From assembly GCA_964538515.1 (NCBI GenBank), contig CAZIEW010000054.1:1-39746 (forward strand): a stretch of DNA of 39,746 bases, read 5' to 3'. This document shows positions 24,004 through 33,081 of the stretch, piece by piece. The position numbers and the translations under genes were made by a program. Position 1 is the stretch's first letter. The number at the start of each line of letters is the position of its first letter. Source of the stretch: CALBZH01 sp964538515. GTDB taxonomy: Bacteria; Desulfobacterota; Syntrophobacteria; Syntrophobacterales; Syntrophobacteraceae. Below the pieces are notes generated by a model. The model was not told the DNA's origin. It worked only from the letters and a program-made list of their open reading frames with translations, and made no database searches.

Positions 24004-27000
24004 CTATTGCACCCGGAAGATCCCCCACTGCCCGTCGAGATTCTTGAAGCCATCCTCCATCCGATAGAGATAATCCCCTCTGACTTTAAAAGCGCCGCCC
24101 GCACCGTGCTCGAGCACGATATCGTAATGACTGCTCGGACCAAGCCCCTCCTGGCTCCCGATTTTCTGGGAGGTCGGGTTGTTGGCGATTGCGGTGGGCC
24201 CTCCGATGATCGGGTTGCTGTTGTATGGCTCACGCTGCCACAGGTGTCCATGAAGGGCAAGGACGCCGAAGCGCGATGTGCCCGTTGGAACCACGAAGTG
24301 AAAGCGCGACGGTGAGCCGACATTGGCTCGGAAGATCGGGGTCTGCGGGTCTCCCCCGACCTGGAGGTTGGAGAACAGCCTGCTCTGAGGAACAGCCCGA
24401 TGAATGAGACCCAATGGCAGATGAGGAGGAAGCCCGAGACGGAACCATGCGGGCTCGGCCTTGTAGTTGATACCCTTCTGGCCGGAATCTTCGCTCATGT
24501 CTTCGGCGAAGCGCCCTTCCGCGCCGCCTGTCATGGGCACCGGGTTGTTGGTATCGGCGTAATACAGCTGGGTTTCATTCTGAAGCACCGCCACGAAATC
24601 CCTCACGCCTCTGAGCAGCAATCCCGGCCCCCTGACGGTGGCCGAAGCCCTGGAATTGCGATCCTCGAGGAAAGTGCTCCCTCTCGGATGGATGACCATT
24701 GCCCCCACAAGACCCTTGCCGCCCTGCTCGATCCGGTCCGCCGGAAGAAGGTTCAGACCTCCAAACTCAACGGGCGTGGCAAGCAGGCGGAACCGGTTGC
24801 CCACCGTGCGCTGGAGTCGGATATCCCCGGCATACCAGCGATACTGAACGATTCCGCCGGGGGGAGCTGTCTGCACCGGGTTGACCCCGACGTTCGCACC
24901 GTCGCTCCGGGTGATGTCATATTCGAGGAGCTGAGCATGAAGGCCCACGTGACTCGAAGGCCGGAGGTCGTTCATGTTGAAGGTTACTTTGGGATTCTCG
25001 CTCTTGTCGACAATCCCGCCCATGATGTGCCACCCGGGCAGATCCTCGATCTGGATCGGCAGACGGTTGCGCAGCGTCACTTCGATGCACTCGCCAGCCC
25101 TCGCCCTAAGGATGAGAGGCTCGATGGGTACACTTGTCTTCAATTTGCCCGTGCGTGGATCTAAATCGCTCGTCCGGACATACATCAGCGCCGTCGGATT
25201 GTGGAGGGGACCGCTCCCGCCCTCAAAGGTGCTCCCGCCGGGGTCGCCGGGATCCGGCTGGGGGTCGGGTGGCGGATTGAAATCGGGAACCACGTCGGCT
25301 CTTGCATTGTAAATCAGCGTGTTGATGGGCCTCCCGTTGACGTTCACGGTCGTGGGCAGAATGTCCTTGGCCTGCGCCGCGGTGACGTCAAAGCGTCTGC
25401 GTGGAGCGGTTCTCGGGCACGCACCGACGAACAGTCGATCGTTGTCAAACTCATCGAGGTTCTCGATAAAAGGTGGATCGGTCGGGCTGCTCCCCGGCAA
25501 GGCGAAGAGGTCGGGACGCTGCTCGGAATAGCTCCGCAGGAACCCCCATGCGCCGCTCCAATACCCGAAGGAGCCGGCATTCATGGTATACAGATAATCC
25601 GCCACGCCTCCCACCTGGCCCTTGTCCGCAATGATGGGCGTTCGCAGCTGAAATTGCTCGTTGATGCCCATCTGGTGCGTGTTGCGCCAGCCCGAATTGA
25701 AGTTGGCGAACTCCTGAAGCCATTTCAAGCCGTGGATCGTGATGTTGTGGGCTTCTTCCGTCGCTCCGGTCTGAAGCTTGATCCGCACCTTGTCTCCCTG
25801 GTAAACGCGCAGGGTGGGGGTCGCCGGATCGCTCTTGAGCACGTCGGCCGTAAGCTGAGGCGTGCCCCCTATGGGAGGCCCGATGCTGATCGTGTTGCCC
25901 AGGTTGGCTGGATTGGCTTCCGCGTACGTCGTCGAGCGCACGGCAGCCTGCATGAGGTCGTTCAGCTCGGGGATAACCCGTTGGATCGAGGGATCCGACG
26001 AAAAAGCGAACGCGAGGTCCCCTGCGAGGCCATCCGCCTGTCCGCCCGGAATCCCCGTCACCGGGTTGGGCTTGGCGGGATCGAAAACCCGCAGCCCCAC
26101 CGGCTCGTTTCGGTAGTTGGTCACGTACATGGTGTGACCCTTCGCATTGATGGCTTCAGGACAAGGCCTGGGCGCCCCCCCTGGACACAGCTCGGCAAAC
26201 TGCAGCACGTCCCCGGGGTTGTTTGCCGTCGCCCCGGGAGCCTCGACGCGCACCACCGGGTTGATGGCCTTGCGAAAGCTGTCCGCGTCGGCCACGCCGT
26301 CGAAATCCGCTTTGTAGGCATGCTGAAAGTCGGACCACTCGAGATAGAACTCCCGGAAGCTCGGACCATCCAGGGGGTTGTTGCCCCCGATGATGGCCGC
26401 CTGCCAGGTCGTAGGCCCTCCGTCGTCGCGGGTTGCGAGCATTTCGCCCGTTTCGTTGTGCCTCCACTGCGATCCCGCGGGCTCGATGAGGAGCGTTCCG
26501 TAAAGACCCACCTGCTGATGCGTGGATGGCCCAAAATGGTCGTGCGTGAAAACAACACCGAGCGTTCGATCCTCCCCCTTGTTGTTCAAAACCGGATCCG
26601 CAAACCACCGCTGGATGGTCGTTCTGGCCCCCAGCCATCGCCCGTCGGGTCCCGTACTGAAGAAGGGATGGGGTTGCGCTTCCAGATCTTTCCGGGGCGC
26701 CCCCCCGTTAAACGGTGTGAGACCCGGCCCGTTGTTGATGGCTGCGATGCGCTCGCGCACTTCGTCGGGACTCAGGGTGCCGTCTTCGTAATTGAAGCCG
26801 TTGGCGGCTCCATCCGCGGCGGTCACGTCGAATTTGACCATGTGGATGTGCTGTCCGATCACGTCCGTGGGCGTGCGAACCTGGTAGTCGTCCAGCTCAT
26901 AGATGCTCGGAACGAGGTTCGTGTGATAATAGACGGCACAGTCCAACGTGTTCAGACGCATGACGAAGGGCTCGGGTGGTCGACTCCCATCCAGTGTGGG

Positions 27001-29448
27001 GGCCACATCCTCCCACAGGGAGATGATGCGCTGCTGCGGGTGATGGTAGCCGACCTTGTTGAAGATCATGTCGAGCTGAATATTGGCAGCCTTGTAGACC
27101 CTGGGGTTGTCGGCGCCGAACTGGACGTTCTGAGGCGTCGATGCCGTCTCCCCGCGAAAGAAGGGGTTGGTGCCCGCTTTGATGAGCTCCCCGTTGTCGT
27201 CGAGGCAAGGCTCGGCGTAAGGCGCCCCGGGCTTCCGCGTCTGGCCGTTCGTGCGGAAACCGTTCGGGCCGGTTGCAGCGGTCCCGTCCGGCAGAAAGGT
27301 GTCATGGAACTTGATCTCATGGAACTGCATCGCGATGTTTTCAGCCGGCGTTCCTGTCTCGGGATACTGGATCGCGGAGGCCTCGTGAAGCACTTTGCTG
27401 AAATCCAGCCGGCTTTCGACATGCTCGGTTTGGTTGAGGTCGGCGTTGGCTCCCAACGGTCCGCTGATGACATGCCTTGGGAGACCGCCATCATCGATCA
27501 AATCCAAGGGGGGAGTCGCGGGGCGGTGGCCGGCCACGGCGGCGATGTTGAACGGATAGCCCGGATTGTCGGAGGGCGCCGCCAGCGGGTTGCCGGCTAA
27601 ATCGATCTGGCTTCCGGGAAGCGGCGGTGTGAGCGTGCTCCCCGCGACCACGGTAGCCGGTCCCGGCATGGGCGCCATCGGGATTCCCGGAATGGGAACG
27701 ACGCCGGGGATGGGCGTTCCAGCCTCAATTTCACCATCGGGATAGGCACGGGCCCCGGTGATCGGCGCGTTCATGTCGAAGGGATTGACCTTGGCGTGGA
27801 GCACCGTTCCCTGCTCGAATACATCGTGAACGCGCCACAGCTCCCACATGCCCTGGGCAAAGTGCGGATAGAAATGGCAATGAAAAATGGCATCTCCGGG
27901 GGTCTTGTTGCGGTTGCCGCTGCCACCGTTGGCGATGTCGTAGGTGTATCCCGATCCGGACCCAATGGTCTGTCCGTCGAGATAGGACGAGTTGTCATTC
28001 TGCGGAGAGAAGACCCACTGGTGTGAATGGAGGTGGAACATGTGCTGTTCCTTGGGCCCGGCGTGGAGGTTGCGCATCTTCACATGATCGTTGATGTAGC
28101 TGTGGTGCACGCCGGCTGGATCCTCGGGATAGAGCGCCTTAGTCGCTTTCTGCCCCACGAGCTCCGGATCCGGAACCTGCCCGGGAGCCAGGATCTCCAG
28201 CCCGGCATTTGCCGGGATGTCCACGATCATCGCCGGATCCCCGACGGCCCAGGAGGTTAGGAAGAACTCCTCATACTTGCATTCATTGCAGTCCCACATG
28301 GGGCCCACGCCCAGACGATTGGCGAGGATTTCCGCGCCGATGCCCCCGGTACCATAGTTGATGGCGAAGGTATCCCGGACCCCGGCAAGGGTGTGCAGCA
28401 AGACCGGATCCCCGAAAAAGCCGGCAAACGATTGAATGGCAAAGACCTCGTCATGAAAGATGACGGTGAACTCCCTGAACGGCTTTTCCTGGTCCGGATT
28501 CACCGGTGTTGAGCGATAATGGGCTCCGCTGATGAAGTTGCCGCGCCCCGGCCCCGTGATGATCGCGTTGATGTCCGAATGCACAAGACTGTTCCCCTGG
28601 GTCATCTTGAGAATGGGGAGGCCCGCTTTGCCTTCATCGATATAGAGCTGGGTATTGGGGTAGACGGCGTCGTAGTTGAGGATGGGGTGATTCTGGGCCG
28701 TTAGCTTGGGGCTCCCATCGAGATTTTTCTCCGTGGCGAGATCCATTTCCTCGCGGGTCAACTGACTCCGGTACCATTCGGATCCGGCGGGCTCGACATT
28801 CACCGCTCCGAAAAGACCAAAGGTGATGGTCCCGGCTCCTCCTTCACCACCGACCGTCGCTCCCATACTGTAAAGCAAGTACGTATTCTCGTACTCGGCG
28901 AAAAACGTGTAGGTCTTGCTCTGCCCCGGCCCGGCCAGGCTGCTCGCATTCTTGCCCACGAAAGAGCCGTCGTCTGCGATCGACCGAACTAGCTGCATGC
29001 CATTGACATGGATCGACGCCTCCCGGGTGAGTGGCTGATCGTCGACCTGCCCGCCCCCGGGAGCAGGGGCAATAAACGGGGTGGGGCTCAGCAAATTGGT
29101 GAAGTTGATCTCGAGACAGCTGCCTGCGCTCATGCGTAGCACGATCGGACGCGGCCGTTTGTCCGGCCTGAGCATCACGTTGCCGGGCAGAAGAGCTCCG
29201 CCCGCCGATTCCGGGAGGCCTGTCCTTTTGTCCACAACATCGCGACGAAGGGCATACATCATCCCGTTGGCGTTCAAGGCCCCGAGTCGATTGTAGAAGA
29301 ACGGCTGATCGAGTGCCACCACCTCCGCCGTAAACGTCTCTTTGCAGGACTGTGCGCTCCCTTGCTCAAGTAAAACGGTCGCAAGCATCGCGGCGGCAAC
29401 CGCCATAGCCGCCACCCAACGACCTCGTGCCGTGCGCAGCCTGGACAT
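24004..29448 (-). CDS. Giant secreted multicopper oxidase (MnxG/MofA size class)
   Basis: A 1814-residue exported multicopper oxidase; AAGGAGGAG directly precedes the ATG at 29448, followed by a signal peptide (about 1-33, ending GSAQS). Copper motifs are spread along the chain: HMFHLHSHQW (469-477), HCHFYPHFAQGMW (523-535, the T1/T3 HCHxxxHxxxGM form), QHIHMVKFD (866-874), THDHFGPSTHQQVGLYG (968-984), HNITIHGLKW (1234-1243) and LHGHLW (1732-1737). Three similar modules recur, marked by (V/I)xPxGSxW/F near 219, 989 and 1587, suggesting six cupredoxin domains. Known oxidases this large are the Mn(II) oxidases MnxG of Pseudomonas and MofA of Leptothrix. Mn(II) or another metal as substrate is inference. 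Confidence 0.93.
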   Translation of the reverse strand: MSRLRTARGRWVAAMAVAAAMLATVLLEQGSAQSCKETFTAEVVALDQPFFYNRLGALNANGMMYALRRDVVDKRTGLPESAGGALLPGNVMLRPDKRPRPIVLRMSAGSCLEINFTNLLSPTPFIAPAPGGGQVDDQPLTREASIHVNGMQLVRSIADDGSFVGKNASSLAGPGQSKTYTFFAEYENTYLLYSMGATVGGEGGAGTITFGLFGAVNVEPAGSEWYRSQLTREEMDLATEKNLDGSPKLTAQNHPILNYDAVYPNTQLYIDEGKAGLPILKMTQGNSLVHSDINAIITGPGRGNFISGAHYRSTPVNPDQEKPFREFTVIFHDEVFAIQSFAGFFGDPVLLHTLAGVRDTFAINYGTGGIGAEILANRLGVGPMWDCNECKYEEFFLTSWAVGDPAMIVDIPANAGLEILAPGQVPDPELVGQKATKALYPEDPAGVHHSYINDHVKMRNLHAGPKEQHMFHLHSHQWVFSPQNDNSSYLDGQTIGSGSGYTYDIANGGSGNRNKTPGDAIFHCHFYPHFAQGMWELWRVHDVFEQGTVLHAKVNPFDMNAPITGARAYPDGEIEAGTPIPGVVPIPGIPMAPMPGPATVVAGSTLTPPLPGSQIDLAGNPLAAPSDNPGYPFNIAAVAGHRPATPPLDLIDDGGLPRHVISGPLGANADLNQTEHVESRLDFSKVLHEASAIQYPETGTPAENIAMQFHEIKFHDTFLPDGTAATGPNGFRTNGQTRKPGAPYAEPCLDDNGELIKAGTNPFFRGETASTPQNVQFGADNPRVYKAANIQLDMIFNKVGYHHPQQRIISLWEDVAPTLDGSRPPEPFVMRLNTLDCAVYYHTNLVPSIYELDDYQVRTPTDVIGQHIHMVKFDVTAADGAANGFNYEDGTLSPDEVRERIAAINNGPGLTPFNGGAPRKDLEAQPHPFFSTGPDGRWLGARTTIQRWFADPVLNNKGEDRTLGVVFTHDHFGPSTHQQVGLYGTLLIEPAGSQWRHNETGEMLATRDDGGPTTWQAAIIGGNNPLDGPSFREFYLEWSDFQHAYKADFDGVADADSFRKAINPVVRVEAPGATANNPGDVLQFAELCPGGAPRPCPEAINAKGHTMYVTNYRNEPVGLRVFDPAKPNPVTGIPGGQADGLAGDLAFAFSSDPSIQRVIPELNDLMQAAVRSTTYAEANPANLGNTISIGPPIGGTPQLTADVLKSDPATPTLRVYQGDKVRIKLQTGATEEAHNITIHGLKWLQEFANFNSGWRNTHQMGINEQFQLRTPIIADKGQVGGVADYLYTMNAGSFGYWSGAWGFLRSYSEQRPDLFALPGSSPTDPPFIENLDEFDNDRLFVGACPRTAPRRRFDVTAAQAKDILPTTVNVNGRPINTLIYNARADVVPDFNPPPDPQPDPGDPGGSTFEGGSGPLHNPTALMYVRTSDLDPRTGKLKTSVPIEPLILRARAGECIEVTLRNRLPIQIEDLPGWHIMGGIVDKSENPKVTFNMNDLRPSSHVGLHAQLLEYDITRSDGANVGVNPVQTAPPGGIVQYRWYAGDIRLQRTVGNRFRLLATPVEFGGLNLLPADRIEQGGKGLVGAMVIHPRGSTFLEDRNSRASATVRGPGLLLRGVRDFVAVLQNETQLYYADTNNPVPMTGGAEGRFAEDMSEDSGQKGINYKAEPAWFRLGLPPHLPLGLIHRAVPQSRLFSNLQVGGDPQTPIFRANVGSPSRFHFVVPTGTSRFGVLALHGHLWQREPYNSNPIIGGPTAIANNPTSQKIGSQEGLGPSSHYDIVLEHGAGGAFKVRGDYLYRMEDGFKNLDGQWGIFRVQ

Positions 29449-30114
29449 TTTCTCCTCCTTGCACATGTGGTTCGAGCACCACGACCCAGCCAGTCCCTTC
29501 GGGATGCTGATACTTACTGCCACCATAATATTGCGTACGTAGTATGACATAGTCAAGCTCGATTCATCAAGGGGGAGCACCGTAGATTCCCGATGTGGCG
29601 ACTGCCACCTGTGACCGACGGATCTTTCTGCAGCCACCGGAGCGCCAAAGGCCGCTGTCGCACCGAAAACACCCTTCTGCGAAGCGCCTACAGCCATCTC
29701 GACCTTGTTGAGCCAGGCATGAGCTCATCGGCTCCGATGCCGCTCTCCGGAAAACCATCTCCTACCATGAACTACGTACCCAAGCACTCGTGTGAGATGG
29801 AGCAAGGTGACTTCGGATGGACGGAATAAGGAGAACGAATTACGGATCCGTATTTGAGAGGCCCCTCTTGGTCCTGCTCTTTCGCTGCTCCATGGCCAGC
29901 GGCAGAGCTCGGTCCTTCGGTTGGCTTCCTCCTTGAAGGCAAAGGCCTTGCCCTGGATGCTCCCCGACCTGACCTCACCGTTTCATCCATCCAGGATCGG
30001 TGACCGACCCAACCGGGCACCGTCGGGTGGCACTCAAAGTGCATGTTGCTCGGTCACTGTACCCCTTCACTGCCGGGGAAGATCGTTCATGACTGAGAGG
30101 ATTAAGGAGAAACA
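29449..30114. other. Divergent upstream region of oxidase and papain-like gene, no gene seen
   Basis: 666 bp. Apart from the AT-rich promoter zone (29520-29570), short palindromes are visible: ACGGATCCGT near 29843, AGAGG-CC-CCTCT near 29857, TCGGT-G-ACCGA near 29998 and GCACT-CAA-AGTGC (30030-30042). Short open frames here have no ribosome site or recognisable sequence. Confidence 0.4.
29527..29556 (-). promoter_or_regulatory. Possible promoter of the multicopper oxidase gene
   Basis: Minus-strand TTGACT (29551-29556), 18 bp, AATATT (29527-29532) in the only AT-rich stretch of the region, leaving a leader of about 75 nt. A second pairing TTGATG/CATACT overlaps it. Confidence 0.4.
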
Positions 30115-31449
30115 ATGGTTAGAGCTCGAAGCATCTGTCGGGGGATTGCGCTGCTGTCGCTCGTTTTGAGCCCGCTGACGACCTATGCACAATCAATTGT
30201 TTACAGTTCGCCCAATGCAGCCACGGAACGGCAATTGACCAGGCTCCAGAGGGAGATAACGAGCCAGGGGCAAACTTTCAGGGTGGGTTATTCCTCGGCG
30301 ATGGAGCGTCCGATGAGCGAGCTATGCGGACTCAAGGAGCCGGAAGGCTGGGAAGCGAATGCGGTTTTCGAGCGGCTGTCCGCAGCCCCGTTACAGGCGC
30401 TCCCGACGTCGTTCGACTGGAGAGAGCTGGGCGGGACGACCCCCATCAAGAACCAGGGCGGGTGCGGAAGCTGCTGGGCTTTTGCCACGGCTGCCCCGTT
30501 GGAGAGCCAGATCAAGCTTCAATGCGGCGCCACAGTCGATCTTTCTGAGCAATACCTGGTATCCTGCAACCGCGACGGGTGGAGCTGCAGCGGAGGCTGG
30601 TGGGCTCACGACTATCACTGGGATACCACCCCGACCAACGACAGCCAGTCCGGAGCGGTCCTCGAGTCGAGCTTTCCCTACAAAGCATCCAATGCGCCCT
30701 GCGGCGGGCCTTACAGCCATCCCTATAAGCTCTCGAGAAAATATATCGGCGTAACCGGCAGCCCCAGGCCAACCGTCCAAGCGATCAAGCAGGCCATTTT
30801 CACTTATGGTCCAGTTGCAGCCGCCGTTTATGTCGGTCCAAAATTCCAGGCTTATTCGTCTGGCATCTTCAATGCGAACGAGTCCGGAACCATCAATCAC
30901 GCCATTGTTCTCGTCGGCTGGAACGATGATCTGGGGCCTGACAACGGGTACTGGATTCTGAGGAATTCCTGGGGCACGGGTTGGGGGGAAAACGGCTACA
31001 TGCGCATCCGTTACGGCATCAGCCAGGTGGGCTACTCGGCCAATTACGTGGAATTCTCCTGTGCGGATCCCAGCCCGAATCCGGAGCCCCCTCCCACCCC
31101 CGTCACCACGCCGCGTCCTGATCTGGAGGGGAGCTTCACCAAGGTTTCCGGCCTTAGGTCCGGTCATCAGATGCGCGGCACACTCCGCGTCGTGAACACC
31201 GGCGACGCTGTTGCGGGAACGTTCAAGGTCCTTCTCTATCGCTCGGTGGACGGAGAAGAGAAGACGCAGTATCTGGGAGGCGCTGCGGTGCGACAGCTGG
31301 CTCCAGGCGCGTACAAAGACATCACTATCAGCAAGCGCTCCTCCACCATCGTCTACAGTGGTCAGTACCTCTTGGCCGTCATCGACTCGGAGAGCCGGGT
31401 GGAGGAATCCGATGAGACGAACAATACGGTCACGGGTCTTATCCCCTGA
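30115..31449 (+). CDS. Secreted papain-family (C1A) cysteine peptidase with C-terminal CARDB-like domain
   Basis: A 444-residue exported peptidase. It has a signal peptide (about 1-25, TTYAQS), a short pro-region (26-95) and a C1A catalytic domain (about 97-317). The active site is complete: oxyanion Gln114 and Cys120 in NQGGCGSCWAF, His262 in INHAIVLVGW and Asn284 in RNSWGTGWGENGY. The pro-region is shorter than a classical I29 inhibitor domain. A Pro-rich linker (PNPEPPPTPVTTP) leads to a C-terminal beta domain (about 335-444) resembling CARDB adhesion modules, with ESRVEESDETNNTVTG at the end. AGGAG lies 5 nt before the ATG. Likely extracellular or cell-surface protein degradation. Confidence 0.94.
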   Translation: MVRARSICRGIALLSLVLSPLTTYAQSIVYSSPNAATERQLTRLQREITSQGQTFRVGYSSAMERPMSELCGLKEPEGWEANAVFERLSAAPLQALPTSFDWRELGGTTPIKNQGGCGSCWAFATAAPLESQIKLQCGATVDLSEQYLVSCNRDGWSCSGGWWAHDYHWDTTPTNDSQSGAVLESSFPYKASNAPCGGPYSHPYKLSRKYIGVTGSPRPTVQAIKQAIFTYGPVAAAVYVGPKFQAYSSGIFNANESGTINHAIVLVGWNDDLGPDNGYWILRNSWGTGWGENGYMRIRYGISQVGYSANYVEFSCADPSPNPEPPPTPVTTPRPDLEGSFTKVSGLRSGHQMRGTLRVVNTGDAVAGTFKVLLYRSVDGEEKTQYLGGAAVRQLAPGAYKDITISKRSSTIVYSGQYLLAVIDSESRVEESDETNNTVTGLIP

Positions 31450-31473
31450 CGAGTCTCATAGATTGACAGCCTC

Positions 31474-31508
31474 GCTTCTGCAAGGGCTCGGCGGGCCCTT
31501 GCAGAAGC
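31474..31508 (+). terminator. Strong stem-loop after the peptidase gene
   Basis: A perfect 14-bp stem (31474-31487 with 31495-31508) and 7-nt loop, 25 bp after the stop codon. The following bases have no clear T tract, so it may terminate weakly or protect the transcript end. Confidence 0.6.
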
Positions 31509-31586
31509 CTTCCTGACACCCCTTGCCTGTTTGCGGAAGCGGTGAAGGCCCCCCAGTCAAACCTCCTCGCCGTCAACTTCCTTTTG

Positions 31587-31624
31587 GTGACAAATCATGT
31601 CGATCCTTGACTCAAATTTGTCAC
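31587..31624. promoter_or_regulatory. Inverted repeat around a TTGACT box
   Basis: GTGACAAAT (31587-31595) and ATTTGTCAC (31616-31624) are perfect 9-bp arms 20 nt apart, and TTGACT (31607-31612) lies between them. No good -10 follows at normal spacing. It could be an operator for the GalT-like gene. The rest of the 31450-31850 gap, beyond the stem-loop, shows no gene. Confidence 0.3.
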
Positions 31625-31850
31625 GAGATTTCGGCTCCCTCAAACAGACGCACGCCCAAAAAGGACATCGAAAACACCACGGAGTGGATCACGGCGTTGA
31701 CCTGTCCGTGAAGGACGCGTAGACTCTGCTCACGGTATACGCGGTCGGGATGAGAGATCTTCGCGCGAAGCTCGAGGAGGTCTCGAGCCCAAAGAGCTCT
31801 TTTGCATTCCAGTTGACCCTTCACCCGGGAAGAAATCCAAAGAGGTTGAC

Positions 31851-32900
31851 ATGGCCGGAATATCCTTTGAGCGCTGGTCGCAGCGAGCACGCTTCCACAG
31901 TCCTCTCAAGGGAGGGCAATTGGACCAACAGGAGATTGAAATTCGGATCGACCCACTCACGAAGGGGCAGTCCATCTTCAATGCAGCGATGGAGGACAAA
32001 TCGTCGGTTCTCTTCCATCCCACCGACATGGATTACCTCAAGCAATTGGTGGAAAGCACCCAGCCCACATGCTTTTTGTGTGACGGCCGCTGGTCCACCA
32101 CCACCCCTCGCTACGCAGAAGATCTCTTGCCCGAAGGACGGTTGATCCGCGGTGAGGTCGTGGCCTTTCCCAACCTTTTTCCCTTAGCGGCCTACCATGC
32201 GGTGATCATGCTGGGGTCCCGCCATTTCCGCACCCTGGACGAATTTGAGCCCGAGCTCCTCCGGGACGCGTTTGAGTGCTCCAGAGAGTTCATCCGTCGA
32301 TGTTCGGAGGTGGATCCCGAAATTGAGTATTTTACGATTAACGCAAATTACCTGCTTCCCTCTGGATCCAGCGTGATGCATCCTCATTTACAGATCCTCG
32401 GCTCTCCTCGCCCCTTCACGCATCATCGGCAACTGATCGAGCTGTCTGCCAGTTACCGTGCCAGAAACGAGTCCTGCTATTGGGAGGATCTTGTCACCGC
32501 CGAAGAGACGAGCGGCGAACGATGGATCGGAGAACTGGGGGGGAGCAGTTGGCTCGCAGCGTTCTCGCCGATGGGAGTCAACGAGATCAATGCCGTATTG
32601 CCTGAGAAAACCAACTTTCTCGAATGGAGCAGCAAGGAAGTGGAGGGGCTCGCCAATGGGCTCTCCAGGGTCCTGCGGGCTTACCACGATCTCGGCTTCT
32701 CGACGTTCAATTTCTCCTGCTTCAGCGGCCCACTGGGACAAAAGACTTCAGATCTTCGATGCTTCTTGCGAGTGATCAACCGCCAGAATATGGCGCAGCA
32801 TTACCGAGCGGATGATTACTACCTGCAGAAATTGCTGCAAAATGAAATCATGATCTTGCGTCCCGAACGGTTGGCAGAGATTGTGAGACGCTATTTCTGA
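31851..32900 (+). CDS. GalT/HIT-superfamily nucleotidyltransferase-like protein
   Basis: A 349-residue cytosolic protein related to galactose-1-phosphate uridylyltransferases. The key motif is MHPHLQIL (176-183), matching the HxHxQ nucleophile loop in which the middle His carries the nucleotide. CFLCDGR (74-80) may be a zinc-binding Cys pair as in GalT. Family members move nucleotidyl groups between sugar phosphates; the actual substrates here are unknown and the sequence is not a standard GalT. AGAGG lies 5 nt before the ATG. It is followed by the NADH-oxidising module after 181 bp. Confidence 0.75.
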   Translation: MAGISFERWSQRARFHSPLKGGQLDQQEIEIRIDPLTKGQSIFNAAMEDKSSVLFHPTDMDYLKQLVESTQPTCFLCDGRWSTTTPRYAEDLLPEGRLIRGEVVAFPNLFPLAAYHAVIMLGSRHFRTLDEFEPELLRDAFECSREFIRRCSEVDPEIEYFTINANYLLPSGSSVMHPHLQILGSPRPFTHHRQLIELSASYRARNESCYWEDLVTAEETSGERWIGELGGSSWLAAFSPMGVNEINAVLPEKTNFLEWSSKEVEGLANGLSRVLRAYHDLGFSTFNFSCFSGPLGQKTSDLRCFLRVINRQNMAQHYRADDYYLQKLLQNEIMILRPERLAEIVRRYF

Positions 32901-33013
32901 CCGCAGGACAGAGGAAGGTATGGTGCTAGAGTGTCCTCCCAATTCAACCCCGTTGATGAATGTGATACCATAGTCTAGCAGGAAAGAGTCAGACCACCCC
33001 GACGATCGGTCGA

Positions 33014-33055
33014 AGCCCGGGCCACGAGCAGGGTGGCAAATCAAACCCCCGGGCT
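33014..33055 (+). promoter_or_regulatory. Leader hairpin before the NuoE-like gene
   Basis: AGCCCGGG (33014-33021) and CCCGGGCT (33048-33055) form a perfect 8-bp stem closing a 26-nt loop, 26 nt before the start codon. No T tract, so it is more likely an RNA leader structure than a terminator. Confidence 0.3.
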
Positions 33056-33081
33056 CTGTCGAATATGAGGCAGGCAGCTCC

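Noticed and set aside
25201..27600. A 799-codon open frame on the plus strand opposite the multicopper oxidase
   Set aside because: It is the antisense of a gene with clear copper motifs, shows no domain or signal peptide and has Arg/Gly/His-rich shadow composition.
29593..29829. Short open frame in the oxidase/peptidase upstream region
   Set aside because: No ribosome site, no recognisable protein features, and composition like non-coding sequence.
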